Assembly (NCBI RefSeq): GCF_902364365.1
Contig: NZ_CABJDN010000001.1
Location: forward strand, 682,001 to 746,000
Direction: 5' to 3'
DNA length: 64,000 nucleotides
Source: Bacteroides intestinalis
GTDB lineage: Bacteria > Bacteroidota > Bacteroidia > Bacteroidales > Bacteroidaceae
Shown here one piece after another: positions 1-8,860 of the stretch (the stretch's first letter is position 1; each line of letters starts with the position of its first letter). The notes beneath the pieces are model-generated. The model was not told where the DNA came from and did no database searches. It worked only from the letters and a program-made list of their open reading frames with translations. Both the position numbers and the translations under genes were made by a program.

Positions 1-1
1 C

Positions 2-2674
2 GTTATGATTACTTTCGATGGTGAATGGGGACTCTCTATGCGCCTGGAAGGTACGCCTTATTTCCCGAAGAATGCTGCACTTGGCTGTATTGAAGACAAC
101 CATCTGATTTATGAATACGGGCGTGAAGTGGCACGGGAATTTCGTGAGCTGGGTGTTCATGTGAATTTTGCACCGGATGCGGATGTCAATACCAATCCTC
201 TGAATCCGGTAATCCATGTACGCTCTTTCGGGGAAGACCCGAAGAAGGTGGCTGAAAAGGTGGTCGCTTATAGTCGTGGACTGGAGAGTGGCGGTGTGTT
301 GTCCGTGAGCAAACACTTCCCCGGACACGGGGATACGGATGTGGACTCGCATAAAGGATTACCGTCACTATATTATAACCGCGAACGCCTGGATAGTGTG
401 GAACTGTATCCTTTCAAAGAAATGATACGTGCCGGCTTGGGTGGGGTGATGGTTGGTCATCTGCAGGTACCTGTGCTGGAACCGGATGCTATCACGGCTT
501 CTTCACTTTCCGGAAATGTGGTGACCGGATTATTGAAAAATGAAATGGGATTCCAGGGGCTGGTGTTTACGGATGCATTGGATATGAAGGGAGTTTCATC
601 TGTGCCCCAGGTTACTACAAAGGCCTTGCTTGCAGGAAATGATATGGTGCTGGTGCAGTATAATACTGAAAATGCTGTGCAGGAGGTACTGAATGCGGTG
701 AAAGACGGTGTTCTTTCGGAGAAGGTTGTGGAAGAGAAATGCCGTAAGATACTTACTTATAAATATCTGTTAGGTTTACGTCAGCCGCGCCCGCAGTTGC
801 AGGTTAGCGGAATGAGTTATCGTATCCATACGGACGAAGCCAAAGCACTGGTAACGCGACTTCGCCAGGCTGCTGTTACGGTTCTGGGTAATCATTTTGG
901 AGTATTACCGTTGACACCTGTTGACTACACTCCGATTGCACTGCTGAGTGTAGTCGAAGGTAAAGACAGCATCTTCATTGCTGAAATGAAGAATTTATCA
1001 CCTGTTCCTGTTGAGTGTTTTCATTTGACGAGGGAGATGAGTGGAGATGAGCGCCGTGAATTGGCACGCAAACTGGCGAATTATCGTCGGGTTGTAATCA
1101 GCATATCAGGTAAAGATACAGATGCACTTGCTTATGCCGATTTTCTGGCAGGATTGAATTTGCCCGCCCCCATCGTATATGCTTTCTTTACGTCCTATCG
1201 TGCAATGCAACCTTTGGTTCCGGCTTTGAATCAGGCCAGTGCTGTGGTGTTGGGACATTCGTCGGAAGCGGATATTCAGCAATATGTAGCGGGTGTGATG
1301 TTTGCTAAAGTCCCTGCTCAGGGAAAGCTTTCCATGAGTATCGGTAACCTCTATCAGGCCGGTGAGGGAAGTATGATTACTCCGGGGATGAAACCGGGAC
1401 GTATTATTCCTGAAGATTTGGGAATGAAGTCTAATGAGTTGCATCGTATCGATGCGATTGTCAAGGGCGGATTGGCTGCCGGAGCCTATCCAGGTTGTCA
1501 AGTGCTGGTGTTGAAAGATGGTCAGACGGTATATGATAAGTGTTTCGGTACTCATTCTGATAAAGACACCACTGCTGTACGCCCTACAGATATGTTCGAC
1601 CTTGCTTCTTTGACGAAGACTACTGCAACACTGCTTGCCGTGATGAAACTTTATGATACGGGTAAGTTGAAGCTGACGGATAAAGCGTCCCAGTATTTGC
1701 CGTTCTTGCGGAATACTAATAAGAAGAATATTACAATAAAGGATTTGCTTCTTCATGAGTCCGGGCTGCCTCCTTATATTCGTTTTTATCTGGAGGCCAT
1801 CGATCCGAACTCGGTGCATGGCCCGTATGCTCAAAGTTGGGTGGATGAGTGGCATCGCACGCAGGTCAGTGAACATAGCTATTATTGTTCAAACTTCAAG
1901 TTTAAGAAAGGTTTGGTAGCTGAAAAAGAATTATCTACTTACAACTTGCATGTAGCTGACAAAATGTGGCTGAACAAGAGTTTCAAGAATACCATCTTGC
2001 AAAAGATTGCCCGGTGTGATATGGACAGCAAGCGGTATGTGTACAGTGATCTTGGCTTTATCCTGTTGCAGCAGGTGGTGGAGGCTATAGTTAAGTTGCC
2101 AATGGACCTTTATTTGGCTAAAGAGTTTTATGCACCTATGGGGTTGCAACGTACCATGTATCTGCCCTTATTAAGGTACTCCAAACAAGAGATTATGCCT
2201 ACGGCCGCAAATGATTTCCTGCGCCGTCAGGATTTATGCGGCTATGTGCACGATGAGACTGCCGCTTGTATGGGTGGTATTTCTGGTAATGCAGGTTTGT
2301 TCTCTACAGCTACGGAAGTTGCGAAGATATACCAGATGATGCTAAATGGGGGAGAATGGAACGGTAAACGTTATTTGAGTGAGGCGACTTGCCGTTTGTT
2401 CACTACGGAGACCTCCGCCGTCAGTCGCAGAGGATTGGGTTTTGACAAGCCTAACTTGAAGGATTTGAAGAACAGTCCTTGTGCTCCTTCGGCTACCAAT
2501 ACCGTTTACGGACATACCGGTTTTACGGGTACCTGTGCCTGGGTGGATCCTGAACATGGAACGGTGTATGTTTTCCTCAGCAACCGTCTGTGCCCCAATG
2601 TGTGGAATACAAAACTGACTGAGATGAATATCCGTACAAATATACAAGAAGCGATTTATAAAAGCCTGAAATAG
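2..2674 (+). CDS. NagZ-type GH3 / beta-lactamase-fold fusion, 5' truncated by window
   Basis: This is the C-terminal ~890 residues of a protein whose start lies before the window; alignment by eye with the next gene suggests ~140 residues are missing. The N-terminal part is a GH3 domain of the beta-N-acetylglucosaminidase (NagZ) type, with the signature KHFPGHGDT...DSH and the nucleophile Asp in FTDALDMKG. A middle GH3-associated domain follows. The last ~400 residues are a class-C beta-lactamase/serine-hydrolase fold with an SLTK (SxxK) motif, a YSD motif in the YxN position and an HTG box. NagZ enzymes remove GlcNAc from muropeptides. The attached serine hydrolase suggests a periplasmic enzyme acting on peptidoglycan peptides or an ester, but its substrate is inferred only. 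A close paralogue follows 124 bp downstream. Confidence 0.88.
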   Translation, partial: VMITFDGEWGLSMRLEGTPYFPKNAALGCIEDNHLIYEYGREVAREFRELGVHVNFAPDADVNTNPLNPVIHVRSFGEDPKKVAEKVVAYSRGLESGGVLSVSKHFPGHGDTDVDSHKGLPSLYYNRERLDSVELYPFKEMIRAGLGGVMVGHLQVPVLEPDAITASSLSGNVVTGLLKNEMGFQGLVFTDALDMKGVSSVPQVTTKALLAGNDMVLVQYNTENAVQEVLNAVKDGVLSEKVVEEKCRKILTYKYLLGLRQPRPQLQVSGMSYRIHTDEAKALVTRLRQAAVTVLGNHFGVLPLTPVDYTPIALLSVVEGKDSIFIAEMKNLSPVPVECFHLTREMSGDERRELARKLANYRRVVISISGKDTDALAYADFLAGLNLPAPIVYAFFTSYRAMQPLVPALNQASAVVLGHSSEADIQQYVAGVMFAKVPAQGKLSMSIGNLYQAGEGSMITPGMKPGRIIPEDLGMKSNELHRIDAIVKGGLAAGAYPGCQVLVLKDGQTVYDKCFGTHSDKDTTAVRPTDMFDLASLTKTTATLLAVMKLYDTGKLKLTDKASQYLPFLRNTNKKNITIKDLLLHESGLPPYIRFYLEAIDPNSVHGPYAQSWVDEWHRTQVSEHSYYCSNFKFKKGLVAEKELSTYNLHVADKMWLNKSFKNTILQKIARCDMDSKRYVYSDLGFILLQQVVEAIVKLPMDLYLAKEFYAPMGLQRTMYLPLLRYSKQEIMPTAANDFLRRQDLCGYVHDETAACMGGISGNAGLFSTATEVAKIYQMMLNGGEWNGKRYLSEATCRLFTTETSAVSRRGLGFDKPNLKDLKNSPCAPSATNTVYGHTGFTGTCAWVDPEHGTVYVFLSNRLCPNVWNTKLTEMNIRTNIQEAIYKSLK

Positions 2675-2695
2675 TCTGGACATAGAAATACTGGA

Positions 2696-2755
2696 GACAC
2701 GGGAAATACAGCGTTTTTTACTAATTAGTCCAAAAAACTCTGTATTTTCCGTGTC
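2696..2755. terminator. Inverted repeat between the two tandem GH3 fusion genes
   Basis: Two 16-nt arms (2696-2711 and 2740-2755) pair with a single mismatch around an A/T-rich loop that itself contains GTTTTTT/AAAAAAC. It starts 22 bp after the first stop codon and ends before the next promoter box, so it probably terminates the first transcript. There is no long T-run immediately after it. Confidence 0.5.
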
Positions 2756-2773
2756 TTTGTGTTCGAAATACTA

Positions 2774-2781
2774 TAACTTTG
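2774..2781 (+). promoter_or_regulatory. Bacteroidetes -7 promoter element for the second GH3 fusion
   Basis: TAACTTTG matches TAnnTTTG and lies 18 bp before the ATG at 2799, downstream of the hairpin. This suggests the second copy has its own promoter. Confidence 0.45.
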
Positions 2782-2798
2782 GTAACCTTAATGCATAA

Positions 2799-5700
2799 AT
2801 GATGATGAAAAAACTATTCCTACTCTTTTTGATGATATGCAGTTGTTGTGTCCGCTTTGATGCTCAGGCGCACCATCTGCCGGCACCACAATCTCCTGTA
2901 CCTCCTGTTGAACCTATTATGATACGATCTGTTTCCAATGATGAACGATGCCGACAGTGGGTAGATTCGGTACTCAACAGGATGAATCTGAAAGAACGTA
3001 TCGGACAATTATTCATTTATACCATTGCTCCTCAGCAAGATAAGGCAAATCGGGATTTGCTACGTAAAGTTGTGGATGACTACAAAGTGGGCGGTCTGCT
3101 CTTTTCCGGTGGATTGATGGAAAATCAGGCGATACTGACCAATGAAGCACAAAAGATGGCAGATGTTCCGTTGATGATAACCTTTGATGGTGAATGGGGA
3201 CTTTCCATGCGCTTGCGAGGTACGCCGGTATTTCCCCGAAATATGATTCTGGGCTGCATACAAAACGACAGTTTGCTCTATGAATATGGTCGTGAGATGG
3301 CCCGGCAATGTCGGGAACTCGGTGTGCAGGTTAACTTTGCTCCGGTGGCGGATGTGAATATCAACCCGAAGAATCCGGTTATCAATACCCGTTCGTTTGG
3401 GGAAAGTCCTGCTAATGTGGCCGATAAAGTAATAGCCTATGCCCGTGGTCTGGAAGACGGTGGCGTGCTTTCCGTGAGCAAACATTTTCCCGGTCATGGA
3501 GATACGGATGTGGACTCGCATCATTCATTGCCGAAGCTGACCTTTTCCCGTGCACGTTTGGATAGTGTGGAGTTATATCCGTTTAAGAAAGCCATTCAGG
3601 CTGGGTTGTCCGGTATGATGGTGGGACATTTGGAGGTGCCGGTACTTGAATCGAAACGAGGGGTGCCTTCTTCACTTTCCCGTAGTGTAGTGCATGATTT
3701 GCTGACACAGGAGATGAAGTTCCAAGGATTGGTATTTACGGATGCCCTGGCTATGAAAGGTGTTTCTGCCAATAACACGAGTATTTGTCTGCAGGCATTG
3801 AAAGCGGGACATGATTTGTTGCTTGTGCCCCGGCGGATTAAAGAAGAAGTGGATGCTATACTGGATGCTGTGAAAAACGGTGAACTGACGGAGGCAGAGG
3901 TTGAGGCAAAGTGCCGGAAGGTACTTACTTATAAATATGCTCTCGGGCTATCAAAGAAACCTTTTGTTCGCCTTTCGGGGTTAAGTAATCGTATTAATAC
4001 GGCGCACACCCGTGATTTGATACGGCGTCTGAACCAGGAGGCGATTACCGTACTGAAGAATAAAAACGATTTGCTTCCGTTGGATGCAGATACCCGGGAA
4101 GTAGCTGTGCTCAATGTAGGTGATGCAAAAGAAATACAACCGTTCCTGAAGGAGCTTTCCGAATTCATTAATCCTGTCGGTTCAAAAGGAGTACCTGCTG
4201 TCTTTCAATTGAAGAAAGAGTTGCCGGTGGCTGCACGTAAGCAGTTGCGTGATTCACTGTCACAGTATAAACGTATTCTTGTTTGTGTGACGGAACATCG
4301 CTTGGCGCCTTATCAGACCTTCTTTGGGGAATTTGTTCCTGATATTCCAACAGCTTATCTGCTTTTTATACCCGGTAAGCAAATGTTGCAGATACGTCGT
4401 GCAGTATCGGCTGCTAATGCTGTGGTACTTGCACATTCATCGAATGATGACGTACAGTGTCAGGTAGCCAGAATACTGTATGCCGGTGCAACGGCAAACG
4501 GACGCCTTTCGGCAAGTGTCAGTGACTTGTTTGCTACGGGGGATGGACGGACTATTACTCCGAAAACACCGCTTCACTTTGTACCCGATGAACATGGGAT
4601 GAACTCCCGCCTGTTGACTCGCATTGACGAAATAGCGAAAGAAGGCATTAAAGAAGGAGCTTATCCCGGTTGTCAGATTGTGATATTGAAAGATGGAAAA
4701 GAAATGTATAATAAAGCTTTCGGAACACATACCTGGCCGGGGGCTACGGGTGCTTCTGTCAATAAGCTTTCTGCTACCAATATTCCTGGCGCTACTTTAT
4801 CGGTATCTTCGACGGATGTTTATGATTTGGCTTCGCTGACAAAGACTACGGCAACATTGCTCGCTGTTATGAAGCTGTATGACAAAGGACGTTTGAATCT
4901 TACCGATCGTGTGTCAGACTATCTGCCCTGGTTGCAAGATACGGATAAAAAAGATATCACAGTCCGCCAGTTGTTGTTGCATGAATCCGGATTACCTTCT
5001 ACATTGTTGTTTTATCAGGAAGCTATCGATAAAGAGAGCTATGGAGGAACTCTTTTCAAAGCAAAACCGGATGCTGCACATTCTGTGCAGATAGGTGTTC
5101 GTACCTGGGCTAATCCGAAATTTAAGTTCCAGAAAGGGTTGACTTCTAAAGTGCGGACGGCAGAGCATACCTTGCAAGTTGCCGATAGCTTATGGCTGAA
5201 TCGTTCCTTTAAAGAAGTCTATCAACAAACGATTGTGAAGGCACCGTTGCGCGATCGCCGTTATCGGTATAGCTGTGTAGGTTTCATCCTGTTGCAGCAG
5301 TTGGTTGAGGCGCGTACGGGCATGTCGATGGATGCTTTCCTGGAACAGGAGTTTTATGCTCCAATGGGGTTGAAACGTACGGGATATTTGCCATTAAAAG
5401 GTGCAGCTACGGCGGGAACAGCATATGCAGGCATTGTATCTGGTAAGCATACTCCTATACCGAAAGCAGAAATTATACCTTCTTCGGTGGATCTATTCTT
5501 GCGGAAAACCGTTCTTCAAGGCTTCGTGCATGATGAGTCGGCAGCTTTTCAAGGCGGTGTATCAGGGAATGCCGGTCTGTTCTCCAATGCAACGGAAGTG
5601 GCTCAGATTTATCAAATGTTGTTGAATGGGGGAGAGTTGGATGGTAAGCGTTATTTAAGTCCGGAAACTTGCCGTGTATTTACTACTACTGTATCCCGCA

Positions 5701-5954
5701 TCAGTCGTCGTGGTCTGGGCTTCGATAAACCTGACCGACAGAATCCGGCAAAGAGTCCTTGTGCTATGGCTGCGCCTGCTACTGTTTATGGGCATACCGG
5801 ATTTACAGGTACTTGTGCCTGGGTTGATCCGACGAATGGGCTGGTTTACGTTTTCCTTTGCAATCGTATCTATCCGGATGTATGGAATACGAAACTGATG
5901 AAGATGGATATTCGTACACGAATACAGGAGGTGATGTATCAGGCGTTAAAATAG
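2799..5954 (+). CDS. NagZ-type GH3 / beta-lactamase-fold fusion, full length
   Basis: A 1051-residue exported protein. The first ~25 residues form a signal peptide with a Cys-rich hydrophobic stretch. Residues ~50-390 are a NagZ-type GH3 domain with the KHFPGHGDTDVDSH signature and the nucleophile Asp in FTDALAMKG. A middle GH3 C-terminal-like domain spans ~400-600. Residues ~620-1050 form a class-C beta-lactamase-like serine hydrolase with SLTK (SxxK) and HTG motifs. The YxN position reads YSC (Cys826), where the upstream paralogue has YSD. The gene begins with three consecutive ATG codons (2799, 2802, 2805) and the exact start is uncertain. The predicted role is periplasmic muropeptide processing, with GH3 cleaving GlcNAc. 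The serine-hydrolase substrate is not established. Confidence 0.88.
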   Translation: MMMKKLFLLFLMICSCCVRFDAQAHHLPAPQSPVPPVEPIMIRSVSNDERCRQWVDSVLNRMNLKERIGQLFIYTIAPQQDKANRDLLRKVVDDYKVGGLLFSGGLMENQAILTNEAQKMADVPLMITFDGEWGLSMRLRGTPVFPRNMILGCIQNDSLLYEYGREMARQCRELGVQVNFAPVADVNINPKNPVINTRSFGESPANVADKVIAYARGLEDGGVLSVSKHFPGHGDTDVDSHHSLPKLTFSRARLDSVELYPFKKAIQAGLSGMMVGHLEVPVLESKRGVPSSLSRSVVHDLLTQEMKFQGLVFTDALAMKGVSANNTSICLQALKAGHDLLLVPRRIKEEVDAILDAVKNGELTEAEVEAKCRKVLTYKYALGLSKKPFVRLSGLSNRINTAHTRDLIRRLNQEAITVLKNKNDLLPLDADTREVAVLNVGDAKEIQPFLKELSEFINPVGSKGVPAVFQLKKELPVAARKQLRDSLSQYKRILVCVTEHRLAPYQTFFGEFVPDIPTAYLLFIPGKQMLQIRRAVSAANAVVLAHSSNDDVQCQVARILYAGATANGRLSASVSDLFATGDGRTITPKTPLHFVPDEHGMNSRLLTRIDEIAKEGIKEGAYPGCQIVILKDGKEMYNKAFGTHTWPGATGASVNKLSATNIPGATLSVSSTDVYDLASLTKTTATLLAVMKLYDKGRLNLTDRVSDYLPWLQDTDKKDITVRQLLLHESGLPSTLLFYQEAIDKESYGGTLFKAKPDAAHSVQIGVRTWANPKFKFQKGLTSKVRTAEHTLQVADSLWLNRSFKEVYQQTIVKAPLRDRRYRYSCVGFILLQQLVEARTGMSMDAFLEQEFYAPMGLKRTGYLPLKGAATAGTAYAGIVSGKHTPIPKAEIIPSSVDLFLRKTVLQGFVHDESAAFQGGVSGNAGLFSNATEVAQIYQMLLNGGELDGKRYLSPETCRVFTTTVSRISRRGLGFDKPDRQNPAKSPCAMAAPATVYGHTGFTGTCAWVDPTNGLVYVFLCNRIYPDVWNTKLMKMDIRTRIQEVMYQALK

Positions 5955-5970
5955 CTATAATAATAGAAGA

Positions 5971-6012
5971 AGGGAATAGCCCCCCGCTCACGCGGCCGGT
6001 TACTCCCTTTTT
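5971..6012. terminator. Terminator between convergent genes
   Basis: AGGGAATAGCC (5971-5981) pairs imperfectly with GGTTACTCCCT (5998-6008) and is followed by TTTT. It lies between the plus-strand GH3 fusion and the minus-strand outer-membrane gene, where a shared terminator is expected. Confidence 0.55.
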
Positions 6013-6073
6013 CACGTCTTGAAACAATCAATTAATACCAGTCAAACTTATCTGTGTTGCAATGCAAATTATG

Positions 6074-6703
6074 TTAGAATGCAATACCCAGACGCAGACC
6101 GAAATTGCTTAAACCGTCTACACTATAAGTGAACAGGTCGCCCTTGTTCGTGCCATAGCTATAGTAAGCGGCAATGTGCAACCCCGGACCATAAGCCCAT
6201 GGGTAAATGTTGAGTCCAATTTCTGGTGATACATAGAAACCCCAAGTACTCTTGTTGGCTTCGTAAACATTGAAAGTTGATTTCATTTCAGCGTACTGAG
6301 GACCTACCTTCAGCCCAACATAAGGCTGGAAAGCGCTACCGCGGTCGAAGGTATAACGACCTGCCAGACCGAAAGGCAACTGGAACAGTGTGTGCTGTTG
6401 GTCGGTATTGATGCTACCGCCTTCACCTACTGGAAGTGTCTGGCGTCCGAAATATTCGTGGTTGCTATGGTAAGCAAGGAAAGCACCGAGAGCAATGTTC
6501 GGAGTTACGTAGTAACCACCTTCAAAACTCATACCCCATCCGCTGGCTTTATCAGCGAAATGGTTGCTCAGGGGGAAGTTGAATTGCCAATCGATATTAG
6601 CATAACCGTTATCGGTCAATTGTGCCTTTGCCGGCATGGCGAAGACAAGAGCCAGAGCGGCAACCGCCAGTACTCTCATTGAAATATATTTTATTGTTTT
6701 CAT
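6074..6703 (-). CDS. Outer-membrane beta-barrel protein
   Basis: A 209-residue protein with a Sec signal peptide (hydrophobic run ending in AKAQ at ~residue 28). The mature part is rich in alternating aromatic/glycine strands (GWGMSFEGGYYVTPNIALG, YVGLKVGPQY) and ends in a C-terminal phenylalanine (LRLGIAF), as usual for barrels assembled by Bam. It resembles the small OmpW/OmpX-like porin-fold proteins of Bacteroidetes, but no specific substrate can be assigned. It lies 40 bp downstream of the DUF4136 lipoprotein gene on the same strand and may be co-transcribed with it, suggesting two envelope proteins of a small operon. Confidence 0.8.
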   Translation of the reverse strand: MKTIKYISMRVLAVAALALVFAMPAKAQLTDNGYANIDWQFNFPLSNHFADKASGWGMSFEGGYYVTPNIALGAFLAYHSNHEYFGRQTLPVGEGGSINTDQQHTLFQLPFGLAGRYTFDRGSAFQPYVGLKVGPQYAEMKSTFNVYEANKSTWGFYVSPEIGLNIYPWAYGPGLHIAAYYSYGTNKGDLFTYSVDGLSNFGLRLGIAF

Positions 6704-6743
6704 ACTTGTTATTGTTTTAAACGACTTAACTACTTACTACTAA

Positions 6744-7376
6744 TTATTTATTAGTCAGATATGAAGATTGAGCATAAGCTTGGTTTACACCTTCAATAGC
6801 CAGTTTAGTATTTACAGATGTAGAACCGCTAAGCAATCCGCTCATATAGCTTGTCCAGAGTACGGGCAGTTTCTCTTTTTCACCCTGTGTAGCTTCCAGA
6901 TTAAGGAGCTCGGTAATGAATGAACCTGTGCTATAAGTATAAGTTACAGCATACGGATAGTACCATCCGCCCCAGTTACCCCAGTAAGGTGCATCCCAAT
7001 AACCAGGATAGTTCCACCACCATTCGGGACGTCCGTAATCATTAAAGTAGTAAGTGCTCTTGATGTAGCTGACCTGTAAACCAAGGTTAGCTTCTTCACG
7101 GTCGTCTACGCGGACAAAGCCACGATTATTCATGTTGGTAGCATAGGCTTGTAGAATTTCCTGAGCACTTTCATCTTTCCAGTATTCGGCCTCTTTTTTA
7201 TCGCCGATGATAAGAATGCTATCCGGCATGTAGTACGTTTGGAAAGCTTTGAAGTCAGCTTTCGTGTCATAGTTGGTATAAACCAGATATTTGTTGTCCA
7301 GCTTATCCGTGTCAGGGTCTTTTTCGCAAGCTGCGAAAGTCAAGACCACCAATAATAGGGGAATTAATTTCTTCAT
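6744..7376 (-). CDS. DUF4136-type lipoprotein
   Basis: A 210-residue protein with a lipoprotein signal (LLLVVLTFAAC, acylated Cys ~18). The sequence LVYTNYDTKADFKAFQTYYMPD and the later VRVDDREEANLGLQVSY fit the DUF4136 family, which occurs as envelope lipoproteins of unknown function in many Gram-negatives. A Trp/Tyr/Pro-rich central stretch (around WWNYPGYWDAPYWGNWGGW) stands out. It is the first gene of a likely two-gene operon with the outer-membrane barrel. No biochemical role is known from the sequence. Confidence 0.75.
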   Translation of the reverse strand: MKKLIPLLLVVLTFAACEKDPDTDKLDNKYLVYTNYDTKADFKAFQTYYMPDSILIIGDKKEAEYWKDESAQEILQAYATNMNNRGFVRVDDREEANLGLQVSYIKSTYYFNDYGRPEWWWNYPGYWDAPYWGNWGGWYYPYAVTYTYSTGSFITELLNLEATQGEKEKLPVLWTSYMSGLLSGSTSVNTKLAIEGVNQAYAQSSYLTNK

Positions 7377-7679
7377 ACTTTTATAATGTTTAGGTTAAAT
7401 ATAAAAATCCTGCCCTGGTACCTCAGGCTTTTGGTACATGAACAAGATAAAAAATAAAAGGTTCGGAAAGGGGTATGTTAAAATTGTATTTTCGGGGAAG
7501 AAAGTTATAGGAAAAAACGCTTTTTTCGATGAGATATAGGCTTGTATGTTGTTGGAAACTAAGGTGCTGGCGTGTCCTGCCGCAGGAAACGAGCGTTCCC
7601 TTCCGTGGAAACGCTCGTGGACTCTTAATGGGAACGGATTATCTGCCCGTAGGTAATAAAGCAGTTCTTTATTATCTGC
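7377..7679. other. 303-bp intergenic region with two adjacent small hairpins
   Basis: No gene was seen. Two short inverted repeats sit next to each other: TCCTG/CAGGA (7575-7587) and CGAGCGTT/AACGCTCG (7590-7617). They lie just downstream of the minus-strand aldo/keto reductase stop and may form its terminator. The half near 7377 should hold the promoter of the DUF4136 gene, but no clear TAnnTTTG box was found. Confidence 0.4.
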
Positions 7680-8687
7680 TTATTTCAGATTATATGTCTG
7701 ATTGATCTTTTCTATTTCTTCTGCTGTGAATTTCGTGTTTTTGATACCTTGCAGATTGTCGTCTAACTGTGCTACAGAGCTTGCTCCGATAATGACTGAG
7801 GTAACCATATCATCTTTTAGCAACCATGCCAGAGCCATTTCAGCAAGAGTTTGTCCGCGTTGTATGGCAACTTCGTTCAAGGCTTTTATCTTTCTCAGTA
7901 TTTCGTCAGTCAATGCTTCTTTTTTCAGGAAACCACCTTTAGCAATGCGTGAGTCTTCGGGAATACCGTTCAGGTAACGGCTCGTTAATAAACCTTGTGC
8001 CAGAGGAGAGAAAGCAATGAAGCCCGTACCGTTTTCCTTTGCTTGTTGCAGGATACCTTCTTCTTCTGGTTCACGATTGAAAATGTTATATCTTCCCTGA
8101 TAAAGCAGGCAATGCACATCTCTTTCTGCTAGGTAACGGTATGCAAATTCAGCAGCTGCTTTTGGATATTTTGAAATACCTATGTACAAGGCCTTGCCTT
8201 GGCGCACAATATCTACGAGGGTTTGCAGAGTCTCTTCCAACGGAGTGTTGGGATCATAGCGGTGTGAATAGAAGATATCCACATAATCCAGATTCATGCG
8301 TCTCAGGCTCTGATTTAGGCTGGTCATCAAGTATTTTCTGGAGCCCCATTCACCGTAAGGACCGGGCCACATATCATGTCCTGCTTTCGTGGAAATGAAC
8401 AGTTCGTCACGATAAGGCATAAACGATTTCTTCATGATCATTCCGAAAGTTTCTTCTGCTGAACCGTAGGAAGGGCCGTAGTTGTTGGCAAGGTCGAAAT
8501 GGGTAATTCCCTTGTCGAAAGCGTGGTGTGCCATTGCCTGTGAATTGGCGAAAGTATTGACGTCGCCAAAGTTGTGCCACAAACCTAATGATATTTCGGG
8601 CAGCAATATGCCGCTTCGTCCGCAACGGCGATACTTCATGCCGTTGTCGTACCGACTGCTGTCGGGAGAGTAAATGGGGTTTATCAT
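7680..8687 (-). CDS. Aldo/keto reductase, YghZ-like
   Basis: An NADPH-dependent carbonyl reductase of the AKR superfamily, about 335 residues. The catalytic tetrad is visible as Asp in FDLANNYG, Tyr in NNYGP, Lys in STKAG and His in YSHRYDP. The NADPH-binding end includes VIIGASSVAQLDDN. The sequence most resembles the L-glyceraldehyde-3-phosphate reductase/YghZ subgroup. The reading frame is open further upstream, but the ATG at 8687 (MINPIYSP) is chosen because a minus-strand promoter box lies at 8711-8718, inside the longer frame. It is divergent from the mannan PUL and has no signal peptide, so it is cytoplasmic. There is no visible functional link to the PUL. Confidence 0.85.
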   Translation of the reverse strand: MINPIYSPDSSRYDNGMKYRRCGRSGILLPEISLGLWHNFGDVNTFANSQAMAHHAFDKGITHFDLANNYGPSYGSAEETFGMIMKKSFMPYRDELFISTKAGHDMWPGPYGEWGSRKYLMTSLNQSLRRMNLDYVDIFYSHRYDPNTPLEETLQTLVDIVRQGKALYIGISKYPKAAAEFAYRYLAERDVHCLLYQGRYNIFNREPEEEGILQQAKENGTGFIAFSPLAQGLLTSRYLNGIPEDSRIAKGGFLKKEALTDEILRKIKALNEVAIQRGQTLAEMALAWLLKDDMVTSVIIGASSVAQLDDNLQGIKNTKFTAEEIEKINQTYNLK

Positions 8688-8710
8688 GCTATTGAGTTTA
8701 AGTGAGAACA

Positions 8711-8718
8711 CAAAAGTA
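8711..8718 (-). promoter_or_regulatory. -7 promoter element for the aldo/keto reductase
   Basis: On the minus strand this reads TACTTTTG, a full match to TAnnTTTG, 23 bp before the chosen ATG at 8687. It argues against the longer start at 8813. Confidence 0.5.
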
Positions 8719-8786
8719 GGTGATTTAATCGGAAAAGAACATATAAAGTATGATAAATGTAATCGGAAACAAATTATACTATAATT

Positions 8787-8831
8787 GGATAAAATAATGC
8801 AACCGGAAATCATACAAGTCCGCTATCTTTG
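8787..8831 (+). promoter_or_regulatory. Mannan-PUL promoter with operator (GH27-GH3-GH2 unit)
   Basis: The operator GGATAAAATAATGCAA (8787-8802) is followed, 37 bp from start to start, by the -7 box TATCTTTG (8824-8831). The ATG is at 8861. The same operator and spacing recur at 15822, 17282, 20779 and 33691. Confidence 0.7.
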
Positions 8832-8860
8832 TACCTGAACTTTAAAAGAAAGATAATACC

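Noticed and set aside
8766..8781. Possible second operator half-site 21 bp upstream in the mannan promoters
   Set aside because: Matches at this distance are about 9-10 of 16 or worse and not consistent among the five promoters.
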